A stretch of 64,000 nucleotides of DNA from Xenopus tropicalis (lineage: Eukaryota > Chordata > Amphibia > Anura > Pipidae), in NCBI RefSeq assembly GCF_000004195.4, contig NC_030683.2, positions 53,333,358 to 53,397,357 on the forward strand. Direction: 5' to 3'. Each line of letters begins with the position of its first letter. Position 1 is the stretch's first letter. Below the pieces are notes generated by a model, which saw nothing but the letters and a program-made list of their open reading frames with translations, searched no databases and was not told the origin of the DNA. The position numbers were made by a program, and so were the translations under genes. Below are positions 1-12,196 of the stretch, piece after piece.

Positions 1-185
1 GGCCTAGAAAAGAGTTAAAATACAAAACCCAACAAATAGGTAGATACCAAGTTGTTACTAAGCAACCATGTACAAATATTACACATGACAGGCCCTGGCT
101 TGTGTAGAGCACAACACTGCTTAGTTGGTTTCTCAAGAAGATTTCTTGTTCCCAAAACATAAATACAAAAAGGTTTTCATCATAC

Positions 186-291
186 CTGCTGATTTGGGAG
201 TGAACTTGTCTCTGTTGGCTGCACATACAGCTAGCAGCCTGTATCCAAGGTCCAGATCGAAACCTTGTTGTGCTGCAACTCGGCTAACCAC
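186..291 (-). CDS. zmiz1: zmiz1 third coding exon (internal)
   Basis: Read on the minus strand, an acceptor (ctcccacag) is followed by 106 bp that encode [20 protein letters not shown] and [10 protein letters not shown], then TPKSA plus one extra base, and end at a GTATGA donor. This matches the N-terminal region of ZMIZ1 (RAI17), a nuclear PIAS-like protein whose SP-RING/MIZ zinc finger, encoded far downstream, supports SUMO-linked transcriptional co-regulation. The N-terminal part is a helical TPR-like domain reported to bind NOTCH1. The exon corresponds to about residues 59-93. It starts in phase 0, continuing directly from the exon at 1002-1115, and ends in phase 1. Downstream exons lie left of base 1. 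ZMIZ2 is a poorer match because, as I recall it, it lacks this N-terminal segment. Confidence 0.93.
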
Positions 292-1160
<869 letters not shown>

Positions 1161-1663
1161 CTAGACTAGAGTGGACACATGGAAGTCCAAAAGCCACATT
1201 TGGACAGCACTAAAATTGTATATAGTTATATTCTCCAGAAGAACGTCAAAAGATTTATTTTAATGGAATACGGTCAAAGGAAAACATGTTTTTTTCAAAA
1301 ACGCATCAGTTAATAGAGCTTCTCCAGCATATTCCTGCAAGCCCAATTATCAGAAATACATTATATAGTACTTTCTATGGAACAAAACAGTGGGCGGTGT
1401 GCATAAAAGTTAAAAAGCAGAGGAAGCTTGTGCAATGGGCAAAAAAATCCTCTACTAGCCCCTAGTAATCGTTTACATTGGTAGCTTCACTACTCCTATA
1501 GATTTAATGCAATAGCACCAGTATACATATTGTTCCTTATGGGCTAAAAGTTCTTTAATTTTAAGTAAGTTAAAACAACTTTGTATGCTGTTATCATTAC
1601 AATTGAAGGTCCCTATTACATCCACACAGATAGGCAGAGCGTTTCTTATACTTTGCAATATAA

Positions 1664-1876
1664 GGCTGATGGCAGACAAGGCGTTGGGCGGATATTTTCG
1701 GCAAGCGGAAAAGTGCTTGCTGAAAATACTGCCCTACACCTCCTACATGTGCCTGCACCTGAATGAATGAGATACGCTCAGGTGCAGGCACATGTAGCCG
1801 AAATAAAAACACGTAACTTTGCATTCTCTCGTGTTTTATGCGTATTTCGGCTACATATGCCTGCACAAACAATTAG
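1664..1876. repeat. Foldback MITE with GTGCCTGCACC hairpin
   Basis: Contains a near-perfect hairpin (1749-1791) with arms GTGCCTGCACCTGA and its complement, followed by a second pair around ccgaaata / tatttcgg. The same hairpin theme with different flanking sequence occurs at 27452-27716 and 42454-42652, which supports a dispersed family. The outer ends are not certain. Confidence 0.6.
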
Positions 1877-1896
1877 GGATGTTTAGAATGCAGCTC

Positions 1897-2192
1897 TTAA
1901 GGTGGCCACACGCGGGGCGATTTTAGCATGTTCGCACGAAAGATCGTACAATCTGCCACTAACCATTCAGGACTGAAACGGCAGATAAGGAGGTAGAAAT
2001 AATAGGATTTCTACCACCTTCTGCCGATTCAGCCCTGACGGCAGATTTTGCTCAGGCGCCTTCTATGGCGCCCGAACAAAATCTTTTAACCGGGCCGATG
2101 GGTGAGTCGACTCACGACTTGCCATACACGCACAAATATCGTACGAAACGAGGTTTCATACGATATTATTGGTGCGTGTATGGCCAGCTTTA
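1897..2192. repeat. Multi-hairpin MITE, family of 62622-62969
   Basis: Begins TTAAGGTGGCCACACGC and ends GCGTGTATGGCCAGCTTTA, so the termini are inverted. Inside are successive separate hairpins, for example around gaggtagaaat / atttctacc, gcgcc / ggcgc and tatcgtacgaaac / gtttcatacgata. The same modules in the opposite order make up the element at 62622-62969. Confidence 0.75.
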
Positions 2193-2491
2193 GCAAGAGC
2201 ACAGCGTAAGTCAACACAACCCAGATTTGATAGCCCTAAAATCTCACAGGGCTCAAAGCAGTTGACAAACCATAAACAAATAATGTCAAAATCAAAAATA
2301 AAGTTTGTATATATTCATACAGCTCCTACTTTCTTGACAATAAATATATTTAATAACATTTTATATGAGAAATTATTTTGTTCTGTAGTCCTTCTGAAAG
2401 CCATCAATGCCATTTGACCCTTGCTTATCTTCCTTTGTATTCTATACAGCTTATCTGTTATCTGCTGTGTAAACTTGTGCCCCATTTAGGA

Positions 2492-2733
2492 CTCGCGACA
2501 AAACTCCCTGTTCGCGGGCGACTAATCTCCCCGAGTTGCCGCCAGTTGCCATCCCACCAGCGACAATGTAAGTCGCCGGTGGGATGGCACACGCAGCGGC
2601 GCGATTTCGGGAAATCGCCGAAGTTGCCATCGCCGGTGGGATGGCAACTGGCGGCAACTTGGGGAGGTTAGTCGCCCGCGAACAGGGAGTTTTGTCGCGG
2701 GCAACTAATCTCCCCGTGTGCCAGAGCCTTTAA
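2492..2733. repeat. Palindromic MITE, family of 33140-33481, left-truncated
   Basis: Contains gcgggcgactaatctcccc, a central GATTTCGGGAAATC palindrome and the end CCCGTGTGCCAGAGCC, all shared with the longer palindrome at 33140-33481. The outermost left arm is missing. High CpG content stands out from the AT-rich intron. Confidence 0.7.
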
Positions 2734-2816
2734 CTGGAATGGCTATCCCCATGATTACAAAGCAACTTAAAACTGTAGTCGTATGCTGGACATAGGTCAC
2801 CAAACAAGCAAATCTT

Positions 2817-3098
2817 TCACTAATATGCCTACATTGAGGTGGTCAATATTGGATTGATCCAATCATTTAGGCCTTGGGCTAAACAATTGGATCACACTGA
2901 CATGATTCAGGCTATCGGGATAAGGACTACATCAATGTGCTGACGTACTGTTTGCCCTGACAAAATTATTTAAACATGCTGTATTGACAAATGACCAATT
3001 TTAAGCCAGAAATCAGTTGGGCAGGCCCGTCTGAGGTCCCCATATATGGGCTGAAAAGCTGTCCCTTGGCAGCTTTTATCAACCAGTGTATGGTCACC
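2817..3098. repeat. Decayed multi-hairpin MITE
   Basis: Runs from about gaggtggtcaata to agtgtatggtcacc. The fragments ttgggctaaacaattgga, gcccgtctgaggtcccc and the terminal tgtatggtcacc align by eye with the elements at 43118-43412 and 47625-47892. Strongly mutated. Confidence 0.45.
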
Positions 3099-3439
3099 TT
3101 TTCTAAAGCAAATTTTTACCAGTGCAATAATAAGGTGCATTACATTAAAATGAATGTAAAACCTTCATTTTGGGTGTTACTGGTTCTTTAATTTAACCAA
3201 TGCACACAAAATTAGATAACATTTGATACAAACAGTTGCTAATTGAAATTGTTTAATTTGAACTATAATAAATTGGAAAGTGTAATAACTGCATCTGATA
3301 CAAGGAACACCAGTCTGTGTTATCTTTTCATTGCTGATTTTCTAAAATCAGAAAATTTGTTTCATAGATCTTGATACCTCACTCACAAGAGATTGTAAAT
3401 TATAATGTACCATTGAGATCATTACCACACATGAAACAT

Positions 3440-3780
3440 GCTGCCATTCACATATTTTATCTTGGACACATTTACGCAGCACTTTACAGAGGTTATTCAT
3501 TATTCACATCTGTCCCTGCCCTAGAGGAACTTACAGTCCAAGGTCCATATCTCATTCACACACTATGGGCAACTTAGTAAGGAGCCAATTAACCTGCTTG
3601 TATATTTTTGGAGTGTGGGTGAAAACCGGAGTACCCTGAGGAAATCCACACAGACACGGGGAGGACATACAAACTCCTTGCAGATAGTGTCCAGGCCAGG
3701 ATTGAATTCAGGACCCCAGCGCTGCAAGGCAGAAGTGCTAATTACTAAGCCACCATGCTGCCCATGCCCTTGCGCTGAAA
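3440..3780 (+). repeat. Dispersed SINE-like repeat
   Basis: Contains gcactttacagag, ctgccctagaggaacttacagt, accggagtaccctgagga and gctgcaaggcagaagtgcta, a series typical of an abundant frog and fish interspersed repeat. Decayed copies of the same series occur at 53570-53790 (plus) and 55360-55450 (minus). I cannot assign a formal family name. Confidence 0.55.
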
Positions 3781-3820
3781 CAGGCTTTCACACTCAAGTA
3801 TGTATTGTACAGTATATATA

Positions 3821-5240
3821 CAGTGGATCTCGAAAGTTTAAAATATTCTATATTTTTATATGAATGTGACCTAAAACATCATGTGATTTTCAAACAAGTT
3901 CCAAAAGTTGATGAAGCAAACCTAGTTAAAAAATGAGTAAAAATTATTATATTTGGTCATGTATTTATTGAAACAAAATGATCCAATATCATATCTGCAT
4001 GTGGCAAAAGTAAGTAAACCCTTAGGAATATCATAATCTGAAGATGACTCTGGTGTTTTCAGTCAATGGGATGAGGTGTGAGTGAGAGACCCTGTTTTAT
4101 TTCAAGAACGGGGATCTAGCAAAGCCTGATCACACATACAAAACATTTGTGGATGTGAAAAGAAAAAAAAAGTTGTTGATACCCATAAAGCTGATAAGAG
4201 TTTGGACTCCACCAATCAACAGTCAGACAGGTTGTGTACAAATGGAAGAAATAAAAGATTCCAACTGCAAGATGCCTGAAGAAGTCCAAGAAGTTATAAA
4301 GGAACCCAGGGTAACTTCTAAGCAACTGAAGGCTTTTCTCACATTGGCGAATGTTGGTGTTCATGAGTCCACCATCAGGCAAGCACTGAACACCAATGGT
4401 GTGTATGGCAGGGTACCAAGGAGAAAGCCACTGCTCTCCCTTTCATAATATTGCTGACCGTCTACAGTTTGCTAAAGATCATGTGGATAAACCAGAAGGA
4501 TACTAGAATAATGTTTTGTAGGCAGATGAAGCCAAAATAGAATTTTCTGGATTAAATGAGGAGCATTACACTTGAAGAAAGAAAAATACTGCATTCCAGC
4601 ATAAGAACCTTATCCCATCTGTGAAACATGGTGGTGGGTGTGTTTTGGTTTGTGCCTGTTTTGCTGTACCTGGGACTGGATGGCTTGCCATCATTGATGG
4701 AACAATGAATTCTGAACTATACCAGAAAAATCTAAAGGAAAAAAATCAAGACATCTGTCCATGAACTGAATCTTAAGAGTTGCTCATGACAACGATCCTA
4801 AACACACATGTTGTTCTACCAAAGAATGGCTAATGAAGAATAAATTTAACGTTCTGAGGCCAAGCCAAAGTCCCGACCTTAATCCAACTTAAATGTTATG
4901 GAAAGCCCTGAAGCGAGTTTTTCATGTGAGGAAACCCACCAACATCGAAGAGTCGATATGCAGGACTGATCAACAGTTACTGCAAACGTTTAGTTGCAGA
5001 TAATGCTGCACCGGGGGGGGTGGGGTCACCCCAAATACTGAGAGCACGATACACTTACTTTTGCAACACACAGATATGTTATTCGTTCATTTTCTTTCAA
5101 TAAATACATGACCAAATATAATCATTTTTGATTTATTTGTTTCACTAGGTTTTCTTCATCTACTTTTAGGACTTGTTCGAAAATCAGATGATGTTTTAGA
5201 TCACATTCATATAAGGGTTCACAAACTTTCAAGCACCACT
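3821..5240 (+). pseudogene. Degenerate Tc1-like transposon (older family)
   Basis: Starts CAGTGGATCTCGAAAGTTT after a TA and ends near aaactttcaagcaccact, which are complementary ends of a Tc1-like element. Long subterminal inverted repeats are visible (aatacatgaccaaatata against tatatttggtcatgtattt). Transposase remnants read plus-strand: the stretch about 4149-4448 includes VGVHESTIRQALNTNGVYGR and RRKPLL, and further on are relics of the catalytic domain (KHGGG, then a damaged NDPKH-like region). Stops and frameshifts break it repeatedly, so it cannot be functional. It is clearly older than, and a different family from, the element at 50320. Confidence 0.85.
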
Positions 5241-5579
5241 TTACATGTTACCAAATCTTTTTAGTATGTGGATGCATTGCTAAGGCATAGAATTGGAGAT
5301 TGAAGTAAGCAGAAATACTTGCCATTCATGCTATTCATTCACCAAACATTGGCATTAGTATTTATATTCTAGCCCAGGGGTTCACCTTACTCACTTTTAC
5401 CTCCACGTAATTATAACATATTATAATTTACTCATTACTCTTATTTATGAAGCTGACCAGGTTGAATACAATTTGATACATTATACTATTATTTTTATAT
5501 TGCAATTTAACCCTCAAATCTGATGCATTAAAAACCCAAAAGCCAATAAATATTTAAGCATGTATGAGAAGTGTAACTA

Positions 5580-5855
5580 CTCAGCACTGGGCCCCCCTGC
5601 AAAAAATCTTCAGAGGGGTCCATCGCAGAGTAGCAAACTCACCCATCTCTTGCCCTGATGCGTCCTTCTTATGCTGTGATGCAGTCCCCCTTGCACTCAC
5701 CTCTACATCCCCACTCCCTACCCGTTTCCTACCTGGGAACTGGCGTGGAGCAGGGATTTACATTTAAAATGGAGGAAACAGACCTTGTGGTCCGGGCCCC
5801 TGCCCCCTGGATTCCCCCGCAACAGGGTCTGCTTCCTCGATTGTTACACCACTAG
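5580..5855. repeat. GC-rich dispersed repeat, family not identified
   Basis: A GC-rich block (ctgggcccccctgcaa ... gttacaccactag) set in AT-rich intron. Its short open frames have no recognisable domain. Probably part of a DNA-transposon relic; no terminal repeats were defined. Confidence 0.35.
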
Positions 5856-6723
5856 CATGTAAAGTTTATATTTGCCTGTGCTCCCAACAGGTTATAATTT
5901 GTTTTTACTATGGAAGTTGAGGAGGCCTTCTGATAAAATAGAACAAAAATAACTATTTTTATTAAAAGCATAGCACCGTACATGGTTTTATATAACTATT
6001 AATTGCAACCAACCAGTCAGACCTTTTTATAATGAACAGTTTAGCTTCTCTTTGTATCTGCTGTAGAACTGGCTCTGTGAATAACTGCTTGCTAACTGAT
6101 GCTATACAAGATGTTTTCCAGACCTGATTTCCAGGTTGAATGTAGGAATACTTATAGGAAAACCATGCAGGTACAGGAAGTATCTTTTGATGTTTTATGC
6201 CATTTGCACTAGTCACCTGTGCAGGCCAGAACAGGCAGGTGCCATTTTGTGAACACTGTTATAAAGGAAAGCTTTATATCAACTTGAAATCTTATGCATT
6301 TGCCACCTAGATGATATCTAGGAAGTGCTGAATGGAAAGTTAAAGTAATTGTAATAAAAAATCTGAGCTGACAGTCATATATTGCCCACCCTACCTCTTC
6401 GCCTCAGGCATAGAGGTAGGACAGGCAATATATGAATGAAAGCTCAGATATATTTATGAATATGAATGATTTAATTGAAAAAAGAATTTGGGTTTGATGT
6501 TTAATTTTATTGTACAGCTTTATGTGTGGGTGACAGGTCCCCTTCAAATATGCTAGTGCTTAAGAATATAGATCTATGATTTTATTTGTTTTCTCAACTT
6601 TATTTATAAAAATTGATAAATCTACCTCTTTGTGTATCCCGTGCAAGTTCAGAAAAGTCTATGTTTGTTTGGAAAATTCTTGTTTGAAAACAAAAAGCAA
6701 CAGGTCCTTCTCGGTATGCTTAC

Positions 6724-6835
6724 CTGCTTTATGCACTGCAGACGGTCATTAGTCTGTTGTATGTGCCTATCCATAGAGTTCATTCTGTTAAATTCCTCTC
6801 TTCTTCTACCTGAAAGCCATGAAAGATCTTCAGAC
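6724..6835 (-). CDS. zmiz1: zmiz1 start-codon exon (5'UTR plus first 20 codons)
   Basis: On the minus strand a long pyrimidine tract ending tttttgcag precedes a 112-bp exon: 52 nt of 5'UTR, then ATG at 6783-6781 and 20 codons, MNSMDRHIQQTNDRLQCIKQ, ending in phase 0 at a GTAAGC donor. This is the expected N-terminus of ZMIZ1. The start is fixed by homology and by the good splice sites. The exon begins with an acceptor rather than a promoter, so at least one non-coding 5' exon must lie to the right, in or beyond this window. That agrees with the large multi-exon 5'UTR known for mammalian ZMIZ1. Confidence 0.95.
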
Positions 6836-8860
6836 CTGCAAAAACAAAATAAAAATCAGACTTTATTTAAATTCTAGCAACAATGGCATATATATATAAT
6901 AATATAGACAGATTTTCCGGTTAAAGAAACTTTTTGTAATTTGGATCAAGTCTGGCACAAATCATTTAAACATTAAATAAATGCATTCCATTAGGGCACT
7001 GCCAAAAAGAGTATTAGCCTTACGACCTTCTCAGGCAAAACTACGGTTATCAAAATGTCTGGCTAACTTGATGTGAGCCAGCCATCACAATTGTCAAAAT
7101 TGTACTAACAAACTATTAAAGGAGTCATCTTTCAGTTAAGTGTTAACATGTTAAAGAATATCTTATTTTTAGCAACTTCAATGACACATAATGCTTTTTG
7201 TTGTGGCTACAAAATGCTAGAAAATGAAAATGAGAATATCCATTGAAACAATGAAATCTTGTAATCACTCAAAAATGGATGCAAAAGGCATTTTCTTTTA
7301 GCAGTTACGCAAGTTGAGTTTTAGCAGAGCTGATGCTCAGCACTTACTAGAGCTAGGTTGCAGAGCTAGGTATTTTATAGGTATCATATCACAATGTCAT
7401 GCCATTGTCCTAGTTGTGTATCTGTCCAACATGAAACTGGTTACAAAAACCAGTGGAAACTATTACTTGATCACTTCCATATTGAAATGCAGTGAAATAT
7501 AACCCTTAAGTCCCTAAGATTCTGCCTTGACACTGCAAAATATGGCGGCTGCACAAGTCTGCAGTCAAGATATTGGTACTGGGATCCCAGGGACTTTTCA
7601 GGGCAGGGAGCCATGTGGTTCAGATAGGGGCAGGGTGGGGTATTTCATCAGTCAAACTTAAAGGAGAACAAGTCGACCACTCTAAGTAAAAATATTTCAT
7701 ACAGGGAGTCACTGAATTCAGTCGAAAATGAAATCTTTCATCAAAGATCAAAACAAATATTAAACTGACTTCAAATTCATACACTATAAGACTTGCTCAT
7801 TTGAAGAGGGCGCCAAAAAAGTGGCTCTTGCCCCCAATATGCCTAAGGTGGGTGATATTGTTCTAATCCGATAGTGTGGCTCTTGGGCCAAATGACTGCA
7901 TTACAATGAAAGGGGTAGGAGCCCTTGGAGTAAGGACCAAATCATTAGGCCAATGCGATCCTCAATCCGATAGGAAAATCAATCATGTCCAATTGATATC
8001 TGGATGATGTTCGGCAAGATATCAGTCAGGGCTCCATACATGGAGAGCTAAGCTGCTGAATTTTTCTGAAAGACTCAAATTAGCACCTTTAATCTGCAGT
8101 GTATGGCCACCTTACTTTGCATCAGATTTTTTTTTAAAAATCCCCCAAAAAACTGCATTATCTTAGGATTCAAATCTGTAATAAATGCTAAGATTTGGGT
8201 GAATTCTAAACGAAATTCTGGGATTGGTGCATCTCTAATTATATATTAACACGGTCTGCAACATAGTCAATTTTGTACTACTTTCTTTTTGACAAAAATT
8301 CAACCTATACAATAAGCAAATTCTTCTGCAGACTCTAAGTCAGTGTTTGTAACCCTTTCTGCTGTGGGCCAATATAGATTTGTAATTTAATCTACCCTTT
8401 CCAATTGCAGCAGCAGCAGGAGGCATGTGGGCCATAGTAAATCACACAGCAGTAAGATTAGCCTGTGATGATAGAGCAGTGCTAAGGACTCTAGTAAGGA
8501 AGTTATTATATAAACACTACCCCTGTTTTACAGCCTCCATATCATATTTCTCCCTGAGGGCCTGATGGAAAGACATAACATAAGACTATGCATTGATTGA
8601 AAAGGTGCAGCCATCACTTGTAATCTTTCTGTATGTATACATGTGCGTACACATACACAAAGAATACAGAGTGAAGATAGATGCACCTTACTAGTAACCA
8701 GCCACTGATACATTTCTCCCAGCTACATTCTAGTTAGTACCATATAGTACCATATATAACTTGTGACACTTGTCACTGCCATTGCGTAAACAATACTAAC
8801 TTGCTGTGCCCTAGTGCGGTGGCATAGAAAGGACAAAGAGGGTATGTTCTACACACACTA
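6836..8860. other. Intronic stretch, zmiz1 5' intron
   Basis: No exon recognised. A ttaaaggagaacaag motif near 7660 resembles a T2-type MITE end without a clear partner. About 7800-8113 is a decayed multi-hairpin element ending ctgcagtgtatggccacctt. Confidence 0.6.
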
Positions 8861-9140
8861 AAACTGGGCAGACTGCCACAAGGCTGGGAGGAAACACTAC
8901 TTCCTTAGTAGTATAAGTTTATAAATAAAGACCAACAACATCAATGGTATAAAACTTGTTTAATGTACTGTATTGAGCAATTCATGTGTGACTTAAATAT
9001 TGTATGGACATCCTTTGTAAACTGACGATTTACATCTTGATCAGATAATATTTGTTATACAATGTTACTGTTTGTTTGTTTGTTCAATAAAACAAAATAA
9101 ATAAACACTTTGAAAAAAAAAAAAAAAACTGGGCAGACTG
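8861..9140 (+). mobile_element. Short retroposed sequence with poly(A) tail and 15-bp target duplication
   Basis: The 15-mer AAACTGGGCAGACTG occurs at 8861-8875 and again at 9126-9140. Between them is a 250-bp insert ending in AATAAA (9086-9091) and a terminal A-run (about 9113-9125). This is the signature of target-primed reverse transcription by an L1-type LINE. The insert lacks a recognisable coding region, so it is either a 5'-truncated LINE 3' end or a processed transcript mobilised in trans. The AT-rich tail with tttgtttgtttgttcaataaaa favours a LINE 3' end. Confidence 0.8.
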
Positions 9141-11361
9141 GCATAATTTCCTCCATGGGCATATCTTCTCTACATTGTATACAAGCTGATAACTTCATGA
9201 CATTCAGTGGTTGCTCTATGAACTTCAGAGAGCATACACCGATAAAGAATATGTTCATACAGTAGAATACGGGAAACATTAGATCCACACACGTTCCATG
9301 AATTCCATCCTTGTGGTGGACTACATAATAACATTTCCATCTTCCTTCTGATCTTTCCAAACACACACACATTACTTCTCCTCTGGCAGCAATACACTTC
9401 CTTTCTTGCTTCATTTTGCATACCCAACCTGGTATTTATTGGCACTTGGCAACATCTTATGTATCTCTAACCTACAAGAAACCTGGAATAATCTTTCTGA
9501 ACAATGATATAGGCTTTTAAATATATGTTGCTTATGAGGCACTGGTTGGGGATCACTGGTGTATTCCCAGCCATTGGCTCATGAGTAACATGTTGCTCAC
9601 CACCCCTTTTGATGTTGCCCCTAGTGTCTTCAAAGTAGGTTCCCCTTTTTAAATCTTTGGAAGCATAGAAACACAATTTTACTACAAGCAGGACCTCAAA
9701 TGCTGGGGGTTGAGATTATTGTGTCCGTTGGACTCAATTTATAGGGTTTCTGCCTCGTTTTTTGAACTTTGTGGGGTTCATGAGTAAAAAAGTTGGGGGT
9801 CCATGATATACACCATCAACATAACTATTCAGTTATCATCTTGATTACAGAAAATGTGGTATTAAAATGTATATAATGGAACCTACTGTTCTGCACATGG
9901 CCTTGTGTTTATTGTACTGGTGATAGTTAATTGCTGCCATTCCCCTCATCAGCCATTAGATGTCTCCCTTACCTACAAAAGCGTGTTTCAGGCTCTGCTG
10001 CCCAGACACCATGCTCTATGTTCCTTTAAGCCTTTACAAGTCCCTACAAATCCTCTGCTGCTGCTTCCTAACAGAGAGTACTAAAGCTGACACTGTCTGT
10101 CTGACCTTGTGGTTATTGATTAACTATCTCCCCATTCACTGCCATCTTTCACACCTCCAGGGCTTGCAAACAGAGAGCTTAGGAAAAGCAGTCAAACACA
10201 CTGACAGCCACTCTCAAAAAAGCTGATCCTGAACACACAGAGATGAAGAGAAATACATATAAAAAGCAGTATGGGACTGAAAGCAAAAGAAAAATAAGAT
10301 AAATTGATGTAGAAGCAGAAGAAGGGTTCAATATGCTGAGGTACTGCTACACAAGCTAAGGGACTTAAGGGACCAGGGAACGGTTTTACCATTGAAATGG
10401 CAGCAATTGGCAAGTGGGTGGAGAAGAGTAATAAACATTAGGAATAAAATGAATCAGAGAAACCTAAGCTATTCTAAGAGAAAAGCAAGTAAACAGATAA
10501 GGCAAGCCCACCTGATACTGCTTGATTACAAAACCCATTTAGCCTTCAGGGTATGTAGGGAGTTATAGTTTGAGAGTTGCTGAAGATTGTCAGGTTGAAC
10601 ATATCTGTTTTTTTACAATATGCAAAACATATCAACACATTTACTGATGCAAAAGAAGGCAAAGCTATGGAAACCTTTATAAGCCCACAGACAAATTAGC
10701 ATTAGAACATGTAAATATACAATAAAAATAAACAGCATGGACAAATAAAGTTGGCCATACAGGGATACATCCACTAATTTGCTGAGGCCTCTGCACAAGT
10801 AGATCTTTGCTAAGTTCGGCCAATAGTTGAATCTTACGGGAGTGCCCCAATAGTTAGATCTTACAGGGTTGTCCCATTTTTAACTCTGTCACGCTTCAAG
10901 TGATCATTAGATCTCTCACCACTATGATCAGTCAGCCAGAATTCCAGACCCAAGCCAACTGAGTAATGTGTTAGTGGTTTAGTGTTTACAAACCTTACCG
11001 TCTAAATATTTTAGTCTTTACTTGGACCTGTTAAACAGTAAAACTCAAAATAAGCACAGCACTATTCTACAAGAAGTAATGAGGCAACAAAATAAAGGCC
11101 ATTACACAGACACTTTTTGTAATAAATAAATAAATGTTGTCCAAAATGATTGACTGTTCAGAGATTTATGAATTTCCCCTACTGATTTTTAATTAAATCA
11201 TGGATAACATGAACAGTGCATGCAAGAAAGCTGTTTATTTTTTATTATTATCAAACTATTATACCTTAAATAAATACCTTAATTAGGTATATATTTGACT
11301 TATAGTGCTGAATGTGTCTGTCCTCTTAAGGTACTTACTTAGAAAGCATGTCAGGCACATT
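9141..11361. other. Intronic stretch
   Basis: No gene recognised. About 10540-10600 (gggagttatagtttgagagttgctgaag) is a common frog repeat fragment, and 10750-10935 resembles a decayed multi-hairpin element (ttggccatacagggat). Short open frames have no domain. Confidence 0.55.
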
Positions 11362-11569
11362 AAGGAGCAGATTAATCAAAATGTGAGTTTAATACATACA
11401 AACTTTACGCTATTTATTCTTATAGGATTTTTAGAAGCATATTTATCAGGGGGTGAAAGTTAGAACTCACCATTTGATAAATACTAAAAATCCTATGAGA
11501 ATGAATAGAAAGTTGTTGAGTTATTAAGTATTACACCCTAAACTCACATTTTGCTAAATCTGCCCCTAA
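11362..11569. repeat. Palindromic MITE (GGGGCAGATTTA type)
   Basis: Left end taaggagcagattaatcaaa and right end ttgctaaatctgcccctaa are imperfect inverted repeats. They continue inward (atgtgagttta / taaactcacat; cttataggatttttag / ctaaaaatcctatgag), so almost the whole 208 bp can fold. No coding capacity. Confidence 0.75.
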
Positions 11570-11969
11570 ATGATTATTATATGCAGCAGTCAATTCTTAA
11601 ACTCAGAAGAACAACTACTTAGGGTAATCAATTTACGCTACTAAAGCCCAATTTGAAAGCCCAATTTGAAGGTCTCACAACACTTATTTGTTGCCCTACT
11701 ACATAATTTAGAATCCATGATTGAATGCCTGGTACATTAATGTCTTCACTGGTCTATAACCTTGTTATACGTCCTCAAAGTGGGGCCAAGTAGTGTTTCT
11801 TAGTCAAGTTTAAAAACAAGCATCTGGTTGCTATGGATTCCTGGACATGATGCAACTTTTATTACATTACCCTCTTACAGTGCTTAGTTGCACAAAAAGA
11901 ATTATCTTATTTCCCTTTTTTCGCTCATTTTCCTCCTGTCAGTTTGCTGATGTTTAGAGACAAACTCTA

Positions 11970-12196
11970 CGGGGCAGATTTATCAAATCACGAGTTCGAA
12001 TCCTGAATGGGAAAAATGTTCGTACCAAACGATTGTAAACAGCGGGAAAACTTTTCCGATTTTTTCACGCAAGCGTATGAAAGTCATGTGGGAGTTGACA
12101 AAGTTGTGCAAGCAGCGAAAAATTTGGCGCAAATACACTCGGAGCGTTCAAATGTTTACGTGTTCCGAGTGTTCGTGCATTTGTAAATGTGCCCCT
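11970..12196. repeat. MITE with GGGGCAGATTTAT ends
   Basis: Begins ggggcagatttatcaaatca and ends tttgtaaatgtgcccc, which are inverted ends related to the element at 11362-11569. The interior is richer in CpG than its surroundings and carries complementary segments (cgagttcgaat region; gaacactcggaac region). Confidence 0.6.

Noticed and set aside
1585..1872. Overlapping small frames on both strands
   Set aside because: Both strands are open because the region is a foldback repeat.
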